Shown here: positions 47,019 through 57,151 of the stretch, piece after piece
Numbering within the stretch: position 1 is the first letter of the stretch
Layout of the letters: each line of letters opens with the position of its first letter
Position numbers and translations under genes: made by a program
DNA from: Xanthoparmelia taractica
Lineage: Eukaryota > Ascomycota > Lecanoromycetes > Lecanorales > Parmeliaceae
Assembly: GCA_033085395.1 (NCBI GenBank)
Contig: JANQBS010000137.1
Coordinates: forward strand, 43,916-107,915
DNA length: 64,000 bases
Direction of reading: 5' to 3'
Notes under the pieces: generated by a model
Told to the model about the DNA's origin: nothing
Seen by the model: only the letters and a program-made list of their open reading frames with translations
Database searches by the model: none

Positions 47019-49429
47019 ATGGCTACACGCTTGGAGACTGATTTCCCTCACTCTCCTTCACTCTGTGTACATACCCGTATCGTACGCCCGAGATTGCGGC
47101 GTCTAACAGATAGACAGCAAGAAGAACTACGGATATCCAATTGAGTATTTGCGTATTCTCTGCGCAATCAAATCGTGAATCCCTCTTTTGTTATGAATAC
47201 AAAGTTTGCGTCATTTTCCTTTCATCCGCCGTGTGGAAATTTTCATTGAGTGTCTAACGCTATCCTCGTAGCAGTCGCGCCCGCGAGCGGCAAAGAGCCA
47301 ACATCAATGAAATCTAGCAGTGCTCGGCCCAACCGCCAAATCTCAACTACTTTGACACCACAAATACTTACAAGGCGTTGCGAAAGGCATACATCTTGTG
47401 CGGCTGTCAAAATCTCCGGGCATGGCCTTCTTCAAGTTCGACGTACTCTTCGCCTTTCACGCCCAAGCTGCTTTTCATACCCAAGCTTGGGCTCGTCATG
47501 TTCAAGCTGATCCCAGGGAAGGATTTGCTCTTTGCCGCAGCTTCCCTTGCTGGGGATCTACTAGAGATAGAGCTCTGGGGCGGGTTTGGGGGTGTAACAG
47601 CGGTGAGAGGGGGTTTTGGGCTCCCTATCACTAGAGATCGACAACCAAAGTAGTACAGAACACAACGCCTTCACTCCATAGCCTCCTCTCACTCACAGGC
47701 AAGACACCTCCTTCCGGGAATGATAGGCTCGTATCATAGCGAGGTGCAGACTAAAAAGCCATGCACGGTGAAAGTGGTCGCTCATGCAAAACACCATATG
47801 ATTAAGGTACGTTGCCTAGTGCTGGCTACCGCTGTTCTAAGAGAGGTGATCAATGCACGAGGCCGGGCAGTAAATTGCAAGTTGTTGTGTTCCGACTTAT
47901 TTCATGCAGTTCACGCGGCGAAGTGATTGTAGCGTTCCATTCAGATCCCTGCACCCTGTTTTCCATGCATATTTTAAGCGCTCGCAAGTCCTGAACCTAT
48001 TAATTGAAGAAGATAGCACAGAGCGAGACAAGGGGACATCTCGGCAACTTAGCAAGTCATGGGTCGAACCTCTTCGAAGATAGATTAAACCTTGTAATGT
48101 GTTAGCCAACGTGCAGAGTATCCACACACATATATACACACACAAGGTCAATAAACTTCAAGCATAAAAAACTCTACATCTGAGATATAAGATACATTTT
48201 AAGGACAATACACCTACGATAGATATCGGAGATAAATATTAACTCGTGTTATAGAACCCTATAGATATCAAGCATATGCCCCACGAATGAAACTCATAAC
48301 ACGCAAGTCGAAGTGCTTCGGAGGCTAGTCTCCGGAGTAGGTGAGTATCGCATCTACAATGGGTTTAGAGGGAAATGCGCCACGGATCCACGATTGAATC
48401 CTGGGCCAATGAATGTGGATAAATTGCCTGATGGAGATGGTGATAGGACGGAGAAGTGGCCGGGCGCGGCAAATTACTTGATCACGCCGAAAAGGCTGAC
48501 GGAGTAGATGATCGGGAGAAAAGAAAGCTGTACTTCGCCGTATCTAGGCTCCTGAGATGTACTCTGGACTTAGCTTTGAGCCGTGTCATGCATATAGCTC
48601 TTTCAGTTAAGAGTGGTGTATGTGTGTAATGTCAGGTAGGGCCTGAGCTGGAGCCGCCTTTTTGAGTCGCTTGCAAGTCTCAGCATATATAATTACTGTC
48701 CGACAGCATGAGCCACATGCTATTATCGACAGTCTTTCCAACACCAGCCGCGGCACACCCTACCGCAATAGCATGTAGCTTAGAAGACGCCGTGGGCGGG
48801 AGAGGAATCGCTCGCGTTCGTATCATGTTTCGACTGCACCATAAGCACTAGAAGAAGATACTATTTACCTCGGAGTAAATTTACGCGGACTCAAGATAAA
48901 AGACGAACTATCTTATTCGTATTGTAGATGGTGCGGGATGCTAGGATCACGGGACGATGTCATCGAGATATTTTGGTTGTCTAAGGAGCACCCATGGGTG
49001 CTATCAATAAGATGCCAACTCTATCGAGATCTATATAAAACGCCTCTATGATGACAGCACAATGCGCATGCTACCCGATATGAACTGGTTCTTCGGGTAG
49101 CGTGCACTTTTAGCGCGCTGTATATCCTCATGTCTAGGTCTCACTGTTTCGGTTGGACGTACAGGCCACTGGGCAGCGGAAGAACTCCTTTTTGATTGAG
49201 CTGGATGTAGGATCGACTAGTTACACATTTCTTGATTGATCAGTCTTTGGTAAATATGGAAAGGTAACCTATGAGATTGGCGGTGGTGCAAGATCTGTAG
49301 AAGATTGTCGGAAAATTCCTTGAGTCCGATAGAGCTTGGTAGCCCCGAAGGCAATTTTCCAACATCCTTTATCGATAGGCGAACTTTAGTGGATTAAGGA
49401 GATTGGGTAACCCTGATCTTGACTTATAA
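47019..49429. other. gene-poor stretch with one possible exon
   Basis: About 2.4 kb. A minus-strand open frame at 47631-47407 (Ser/Pro/Lys-rich, ending GEEYVELEEGHARRF) looks protein-like and could be the last exon of a small gene; I could not find its start. The rest has no supportable feature. A short AT-rich patch lies near 48170-48240. Confidence 0.35.
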
Positions 49430-50851
49430 TTATAGATGGGTTTCCCTCACGGACTTTCTAACTATCGCAATCGCAGCCCTCAACGGCGTACAGTGCTCCG
49501 GCGGCGGATCATACCGCGATCCCTTCGTAGGTTCCTGCTCGAAAATCACGTCGACTCCCTTCCGGAACAGCAAGCAGTGTGAACTTCCTCCGTAATGGAA
49601 CATGCCCATCTGTTCACCGGCCTCGACCTTCTGGCCTTTAGCCACGGTGATTTCGTTGGATGAACACTCGCACATGCCGATGGCGACAAAGCACATGAGG
49701 CCGATGTCGGGTTCGTCGGCTTGGATGAAGATGACTGCGCGGGCGGCCACTTGTGCTATGAAGGCTTGCGAGTTGTTGGGCGCGAGAGGGTCGGGGCCGC
49801 CATCGGGGTTGGCGAAGCCTTCGAAGTAAGCGGCTGAGTAGTAGGTGCCTGGAACGTTGAATGCTCGGACGATGGTGCCGGATACGGGACTGTGCCAGCG
49901 GTGGTAGCTGAGGGCGTGAAGGAATGCTTGATAGACTGTGCCGTGGACAAAATGGGGAGTGAAAGGGTCATTGTCGAGCATGTCCGCAAGCGAGTAGGGT
50001 TGGGTTTTGAGCCAAAAGTTGGATTTCTCATCAATGGCGTGATGGCGTCGGAGGAAGACAGGAGAAGATTCGCACGCGTTGTAGATGATCGCCCCTGGAT
50101 TGGGATTGTCGGACGGTCTCCCTATCGCCATAGCCGGCAGATGACTCCCTTGCCTATCAGATGTGGGGATTGGTGGAGCCCCAAGAGGACGCACACCGTC
50201 ACGGAACTCTCGAGTGAAGAAGTCATCCCAAGACTTGTAGCCGTAATGATCTGCGGATTTGTTGCAGACGTAGAGTTGATCAAACGTGTAGTCGGTCATG
50301 CCATTATTCCCCTTGATGGCCTGTTGGTTGAGCGCATTCTCGCTCAACCAGCCATCTTCGTGGTTGGTGAGAACATTGGCAGACTGTGGCGTGGACAGAA
50401 AGAGGGCCCATCCGTTTAGAATCTTCATCCATTGCTTATTGACTTCTCGACGAAGAAAGAAAGCATTGCTAGAAATTGTGCACATTGGCCAGTTAAGGAT
50501 GGCGTTGATAGGAAAGCCAATCGTCCCTACCTCATCGGCAATGGTACTCCATGGGGGCCCACTATCCATGATGTGATTGATGAGCTTCAACATATGATGA
50601 AAGTCGCGAACTTGGGGCTGGTGCACAGGATCGCAGTTGTACGGCTTTTTTTCAGGTATTTCGGTGAACATCAAAGAGGCCAGTATCCTCAATGAGACAT
50701 CGCCTTCGACGATCTCTTGAAACTCTCGCAGCTCTTGCTTAAGGTCTTTCTCGTGCTCGTTGACATGCTCAATGAGATTGTCCATCCACTTCTGAGTCCA
50801 TTGACGGTGCTGTGGCCCCCAATAGCCAAGCTTATGGAACCGAATAGTCAT
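49430..50851 (-). CDS. PsiD-like phosphatidylserine-decarboxylase-family enzyme
   Basis: This is a pyruvoyl-dependent decarboxylase of the phosphatidylserine decarboxylase superfamily, in the soluble branch that includes the basidiomycete L-tryptophan decarboxylase PsiD. It is a single exon of 473 aa. The N-terminal domain (residues about 35-180, FHHMLKLINHIMDSGPPW, GFPINAILNWPM) is the PSD-associated domain of that branch. The catalytic domain begins near KSADHYGYKSWDDFFTREFRDGVRP. It continues through HRWHSPVSGTI and ends with the self-cleavage site GGSS at residues 421-424, where Ser423 would become the pyruvoyl group. No membrane segment or presequence is seen, arguing against a lipid-synthesis role. 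The substrate could be an aromatic amino acid. Length is close to PsiD. Confidence 0.85.
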   Translation of the reverse strand: MTIRFHKLGYWGPQHRQWTQKWMDNLIEHVNEHEKDLKQELREFQEIVEGDVSLRILASLMFTEIPEKKPYNCDPVHQPQVRDFHHMLKLINHIMDSGPPWSTIADEVGTIGFPINAILNWPMCTISSNAFFLRREVNKQWMKILNGWALFLSTPQSANVLTNHEDGWLSENALNQQAIKGNNGMTDYTFDQLYVCNKSADHYGYKSWDDFFTREFRDGVRPLGAPPIPTSDRQGSHLPAMAIGRPSDNPNPGAIIYNACESSPVFLRRHHAIDEKSNFWLKTQPYSLADMLDNDPFTPHFVHGTVYQAFLHALSYHRWHSPVSGTIVRAFNVPGTYYSAAYFEGFANPDGGPDPLAPNNSQAFIAQVAARAVIFIQADEPDIGLMCFVAIGMCECSSNEITVAKGQKVEAGEQMGMFHYGGSSHCLLFRKGVDVIFEQEPTKGSRYDPPPEHCTPLRAAIAIVRKSVRETHL

Positions 50852-53387
50852 CCTAAAGTCAATAGAGAAGCCCTAATCTGGTCTGATCCACCTACAAAAG
50901 AAAGTAGATTTGAAGCACAAGTCGTTGGAACAATAAAGAAAAATCGATTGCGCTTTTATAATTTGGAAAGCTATTGATTGAGGACATTCTCGGAGATACC
51001 CTTGTCCACCTTTCCCCACACACGACCGAAGAAGAGTTCTATGAAGTGGGGTAAATGCATGATTACGAAATGTAACCCAAGCGTCGTCCCAGAGATGTTC
51101 GGTGGCGTGATATTGGATGGGATTCCATGCATATGTGGTGCGGATGGGGAATGAGGAAGCAATCAGCTAACCAAGTGTCAAGCCCAAAATAGCCCCCCTG
51201 GAGACACGTTCTATGCCAGGAAGGAGCACAAGTAAGCGGATGTGGGGCGGTAACGAGTCCCCTCCTTGAGCTTTTGAAACAGAAAGCAAGAAAGCATCGG
51301 GTGCCCGCCCTCAAACCATTTGCTTCAAAGGATGCTCGCTCAGGCTAAAGAGGTGACGTTGGCTTGTTCTGTTGTTCTGCGCAGGACGCTAGGTACGCTG
51401 AAGCTCAAGCGCAGCGCGCATAATTTCGGCGGATCGGAACCTTATAGTGTTCCTTGTTGAAGCTCACGCCAGAGACTACTACATTCGGACTCATGTTCCG
51501 TGGCAAGCGAGCTATTTCCAGGGCGGCCTGCTACCATAACCAAGGCATGGATTCTTGATTGGAGGCGGTTTGCGGTGTAGTGCAGCTCGGTTGACAAGAA
51601 TACTGTATGATTGGATCCTTGGAACAGCCAGTAGGGAAATTGAAGACTGATCGCATGGAGTGAATGAGGAAGCCAAAGTGAAGAAGCATCTCTCTTGACG
51701 GATCCCGAAGTACAAAAACAGAGCCGAAAATGCAGACTTGGGCGTCTGGGAAGGTTCCATCTCTAGTATCTCTAGTCCCTCCAAAGGTGACAGGCTAATC
51801 CTTCAAGTAGACATCAACCTCGCAGAACTATACCGGAAGAGATAGTAGCGTGGTGTTCTTGCATGTATCTCAGACTTGACTCGCAGTTTGTTTATGCTAT
51901 GACTCAGCTGGCCGCCGTTGTCTCGATTTGGCTTAGTGTTTCAAAGAGCGGCTTGGCAGAACAAGGCAACTCTACTGTGTGCAAAGCTCAAAATAGTGAA
52001 AACCCTGCAGTGAGAAGAGCCATATCAGAGGAAGAAAAAGGATCAAACGAGGAGCGTGCCCTACAGCAACTGCTTTGGACGATGCAAATATGCCATCTCT
52101 GTCGCAAGAGGCATTCATCTTCGATATATCTGATTGAATTCGCTTTGCATACTTCAGGATACTGCTATAGGTAGAGCTACCGAGATAGACAGGATGAGAA
52201 TTGTTTTCCGGATCTCGATTACTGAGTATTGCCGCGGACAACGCTCGCAGCGTTTATAGTAGATTTGACTCCTGTGTTCTGGTGATGCAAATGACTCAAC
52301 TCCACATAAATTCTCCAAAGAATCGAAGCGTATCCTTGGTTAGCCCATTCAAAAAAAAACCCAACTTCAGATTAAACCTCACTCCCCCACTGCAAGAATC
52401 GGCCCCTCATCCATCTGTACACGAATCTGTACCTTCTCCTCAAACCAATCCGCAACCGGAACGTCAAACCCCCTCTCCTCCTTCACCTCAATAACCCTCT
52501 TCCTCACCACCTACTCCTTCTTCCCAAAATCCCACCACCACACATACCCCGGGAACTCCCCCACGATCTCATCCTTCAACCATACCTCATACCTCTTCCT
52601 ACCTCCAACCCCGCCAACGACGTCGTCGCAATCGCGAGATCGTATCCGCGCCTTCGTCCTTGCGTTCTTGATACCGGGGTGAAGCGTGGATGCCGATTGA
52701 GATGCTAATTTCCGTGGGCGGTGCGTCGGGATGAAGCGTCAAGAGTTCGTTTTCGGGATCTTTGATCGTGGTGCGGGGGCCGAGTAACGCGTGAAGTTTC
52801 ATCTGTCGCGGGTGGTGGCCGGAGGTTTGAGATGTGAGGTGGTAGTAGCTACGGTAAAGGGATTCGGTCCAAGCAATCTTGGTGTAAAAGCGGTTTCCAC
52901 AAGAAAAAAAGGGGAAGAAAGGGACAGAAAAAGTTAAGTTTTTACTGGTCTAGTAGAAGCTGTTTCGAGTTTCTCCAAAGTCACTTTATTCCATAAGCAC
53001 TAAGCAACGAACGTCCCAATGTCACCAGCCTACAAGAATAGATACCAGCCGGATAAGCCTACAAGGCCGGTGAGCATGTTCTAAACGGCTCAGCGGCGCA
53101 GGGTTACATCTGGAAAAGATCCGAAAGGGCTCGTCTCAACGGTCTTGTGTGTGGTTCGATCGCAAGTTCTGAAGACGCTGGGAGTGGATCAAGTGTGAAG
53201 AGGTATGGGACTGATTTGAATACATGCGGCTTGTTCAAGGTGACAGCTTGATTGCAAGGCCGAATCTATATATAAAATATAAAGTTTTCGACCTTTGAAC
53301 AGTTCTCCGCGACTTGAGACCACGCCGAAACATATACGTGGCGTTTCAGCATATGCTGGTCCTGTATCGCTGCCGGGGATCTATCAT
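50852..53387. other. gene-poor stretch
   Basis: About 2.5 kb. Apart from a probable decayed open frame at 52379-52802, I see no gene. A pyrimidine-rich, CCT/CTC-rich tract spans about 52380-52600. Confidence 0.4.
52379..52802 (-). pseudogene. decayed unknown coding fragment
   Basis: The minus strand opens with MKLHALLGPRTTIKDPENEL and a regular-looking sequence to about 52650. The frame then fails. The continuation in another frame (RKRYEVWLKDEIVGEFPGY, WWWDFGKKE) meets a TAG and resumes with VIEVKEERGFDVPV, ending GPILAVGE. One frameshift and one stop in 424 bases suggest a decayed gene. I do not recognise it. Confidence 0.3.
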
Positions 53388-54350
53388 CTAGGACGGCATC
53401 ATAGTACTTGCTGGAGCCCGGGGTGTGTTGTGTGCTGTTGCTGGGTCTCTTCTTAAGCGAATAGGGCCTTGGTTGCCTCCTATAGGTGGTATCGGCCCAG
53501 GTTTGGGCCGGGGTGGTGAGATACCGCCCCCGGAACCTGGATCAAAACTTATCGCCCCAGGGTTGGGCCGGGGTGGTGAGATACCGCCACTGGAACCTGG
53601 AAGAAAACCTATAGGGTCTGTCCAATTACCAATCTCGATCCATTCATTGCAATGTTGACCAACTAAAAAATCCAAGTGTGATATGAATGATGGTGGTGGA
53701 GAAACCACAGGCGCATATGGCTGCCCAATGTCTGATACCACACTCGATGGTGGACAGTTGACATGAGCGTAATCAAAGGCGGAAGCGCTCGTAGCATGCA
53801 GGGCAAAGGTCGACAGCTCGGCTGGAGCGAATGATGCGGTATGATTACCGTAAAAGATTTGACGACACCCATCGCTGATGGTCATGGAACAAAACACGGC
53901 GTATACGTTTGGTGATACGCTCGAAAGCCGTCAGAACTTTCCTCAAAAAAATGGGGGGAACATTACGGATTCAATTCAGGAGGAACGGTGACTTGAGGTG
54001 GACTCGGAACGGTGGCGAGGCAATCTGTGCTTGGAATCTCCTGGGGCCATACGTATAACGATACAGACTGGATCAATCTTAGCATCTCTGCGTGAGGGAG
54101 AGACATATAGTGAACTGACCGCGATGCTGACAGTGCAAACTGATGTTTGGCAGCCACCTGGAGCTATGTCGGTGGCGCCAGTCGCAATAGTCAGGATATT
54201 CGTTTGTTCTAACGTAGACTCTCCCTGGAGATTAGAGTCCTCGAAAAGATTATTGTTGATTCGCTTTTGGAGGAAGCTACACTTGACTAAAGGCTCCACA
54301 GAAAGGAAGACATAGAATAGAAACTGATATCGAGCGTATTGAATCCACAT
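53388..54350 (-). CDS. secreted Cys/Pro-rich surface protein
   Basis: I read three exons, 54350-54120, 54067-53967 and 53919-53388, giving 287 aa. The start MWIQYARYQFLFYVFLSV looks like a signal peptide. The mature part has Cys pairs (GGCQTSVCTVSIASVSLYVWP, STDCLATVP, VFCSMTISDGC), then FAPAELST, FDYAHVNCPPSSV, YAPVVSPPPSF and GQHC. The C-terminus is a Pro/Gly repeat (GGISPPRPNPG units) ending without a clear GPI signal. The order FxPxELST, FxYxxxxCPPxSV, YxPxxxxP, Cys matches the middle of the disrupted gene at 24720-27679, so both belong to one fungal extracellular family. Function unknown; a cell-wall or host-surface role is only a guess. Confidence 0.65.
53491..53615. repeat. 60-bp tandem repeat in coding sequence
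   Basis: The core TTGGGCCGGGGTGGTGAGAT recurs exactly 60 bases apart (53503 and 53563), and the flanking bases match as well. The repeat is in frame and encodes 20-residue Pro/Gly-rich units of the surface protein. About two copies plus a partial third are present. Confidence 0.8.
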
Positions 54351-57151
54351 CGTAGGAAATTTTTTAGCAATCTTGCGTTCAAAGAAGGTGTAAGCCGCGC
54401 AACTAATGCTATACCAAAGAAAAATGATATATAGGGGAAACGCTTGATAAAGCTAAGTAGGAAGTAATGGGCTATGGCAATATACAAGCGAGGAGCGAGA
54501 GCTAGGGCCTGATTTTATAGTGAAGATATGATTGTACGTGGCATAGCGGAGGAGCAGCGTCTATGGGATCGGTAGTGTTTCCCTGCATAGAATGAGTCCA
54601 CTAATCTTACTACTCAGGTGATAAAACAAGGCTCACAACTTTGCCGCATGGAAGTCTAGATCGATTCGACGTAAGTAGGCTAAGCTGATGTTTCATCGCA
54701 GCGCGCATAGCTGTTGCGTTGTACGCGCAATGGCCGTGGAAGAAGTAGCCAAGGCAGATCAGCAAAGATCCGTAACCGAAGCAGTTTCTCGAATAATTGT
54801 GGTGCTCGCATTATGTCTCATGCATGGTACATGAAGGAGAAGATGTCGAAACAGCTGCAACACGCAGGAGGTAGTTGCAAGTGTACTTTGTGGTCTGCGT
54901 TATTTTAGAAGTCGATTTGGCAATTTCTAGGCCTTCGAACGAGGCAGTATTGGTGATGAAGCTGGATTCGTATCGACAGCTCATCACCAAGATCACTAAT
55001 GCTCTCCCTAAGTCCACCAGCCCCTACTCACCTCAGTAAAATCAAAAAGCGAGAGTATTCAGGGTGATTGGAAATTCTTTTGAACTCCTATATTTCGATC
55101 TCAAGCATGATTCGGTTTGAGAAGCACTTGCAGCCTTAGGATGTATCTGCAGGTTTTCGAACACTAGGCTTCGTCTGGAATCATAGTAGCAAGGAAGGAG
55201 AGCAGAAGGGTGGAGCGCTTGGAAACCCTTTAAGTACCTATGGGCAAGCAAATGTGGGTAAACAGAAGGAATAGCGAGCCTGCGCATGCAGTCGTGCCAC
55301 TGAGGCACTTGGGAGAGAGATTCAAGGGACACCATGTAGGACTGGGGTTACTTGTCAGAAGTTCTCCTTACTGTTCATACGTGCCTCATCATTGCATGCA
55401 AATGAGTTGCGCAAGAAAGGAGATTGCAATTTGGGCGGCGCAGTTGCATGAAGCCGATAGAGTCTATAAATAAGGCAATCAGAGAGCGCCGTTGAGCAGA
55501 GCCAATCTTTGGTAAAGGACAGAGTATCAATGCCTTCTACGGTCGATTGGCATCCGAAAGCGAAAGTAACGAGGGTACTTCTACCATAGGTACTTCCAAG
55601 GCTACATTTATACCTCGACAATTTGAGCTTAGCGCCTAAGCTACCCGCGCACAGTTCCCGGGTACGTGATCCGGGGGACAACTTCTTACCTACAGAGCAG
55701 TTGCGTCGTGGAACGCGGTCCTTCTCCTATGGCTGGACACTTCCGTACGTACTCGCTTCTACACTCCTGCATATGCGGGGTTGTGGGCATAACTCGTTCT
55801 CTGTGGATTGAAAGTACACGAGATTCCATTGGTGTTATCTTGCAGAATATCGGTGTCGGGTTACAGACTGTCTCGGACAATAGTCTTCGAGGATACGTTT
55901 CCAATATACCCAGAAGCTAACTGCGCTAGAGGTAATTGGGGGAAGTTCTTTTAAGGGGGTGAAGGGAGCTTGTCGTACTCAGCTTGTAGCTCTAATGTAT
56001 TGGAGTGAATGTAGAGGTAATATCGATAAAGACAAATTCAAGCCGGCAACAGTTCTGGAGAGCTGTAGAGAATCCAAACCCCCTTTCCCCGGCCCAGCGA
56101 TGGGGTCTACGGCTGCTCATGCGCAGGCATTCACAGGATTCAACCCTGTCCTACCCTTCTTGCGGGCGCCAAGGTATTACATGATCATATGCTGGTATTA
56201 TTGGTTAGGATATCCTTTTCAGAAGCACAAGATACCAGATGACCCTGTCCATGCACCCGCACATCACGTGGATGTAACTGGCCAGTCAGCCGGCTGAGAT
56301 ACTATTGAGGATGCAAGAAATAACGTGGGAGTGTCCACATCTGGAAAACCGCAGCCCACACAATCCGAAAAGGCGTGGTTTGTCCGAAACAGCAAAAGAA
56401 GAGGGTACATCAAGCGCGCATATGCTTGCCCGGGAGTGGTGTGGGTACTTGAAGTAGGACACGGCGACGGGCGAAGTCGAAGACATTTATTTTACCGCTC
56501 ACCCACTTATCGTGGCAAATGTCGAAATCCGAGGTTGTTCGAAGTCGAAAACCTCCCATCAACACTTTGCAGGTTTCATGAGTCTGGGAGGCACATCAGA
56601 TCCACTGATATGGTGGGGAATGCCTGCAATGCACACAGGCGTCACAGTTTTCCTGAAACCTCTGCTAAGCACAGCGGTGCATGGTGGGTGGTCAAGATTG
56701 TGGCGACGAGGTCTGTGTCCCGAGAGATCGATGTATGGGACATACCTATCACTAAGGGCAAGGCTGAGATTGTAGAGCTTGAAGTGCTAAGGGGAGTCGT
56801 GCCCCAATCGCAATCTTACCTGCAGAAGGAGCGATGATGATGTGGAAACTATGAAACGATATAGCTTTAATTCCAAGTGGGCAGAGAGTGCGACGTGGCA
56901 TCAATGAATAACTCATTGTCCCAAATATGGAAGAGAATCCGTTGAGATCTTCTGAAGCGATTGCTGGCCTTTCCATAGATTTCGTACAACGTTCAAAATA
57001 CTTGGTTTTCAATATATTCTGCATATGACTGACCGAAGTCCATTTCGCCTGACATTCCAATCTACAACATAGTGGATTTTCTTTTGAGAGGAGAAGGCAG
57101 TCTTGAGTACAACATACCTTATGTTACAATCGCAGTCAGCCTTGTTGCGTG
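54351..57151. other. gene-poor stretch with possible decayed coding region
   Basis: About 2.8 kb. Between about 55959 and 56837 (plus strand) several frames show protein-like stretches, for example AHAQAFTGFNPVLPFLRAPRYY and HFAGFMSLGGTSDPLIWW. The frames change and no splice model joins them. This may be a decayed gene of unknown family. Nothing else is supportable. Confidence 0.35.
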
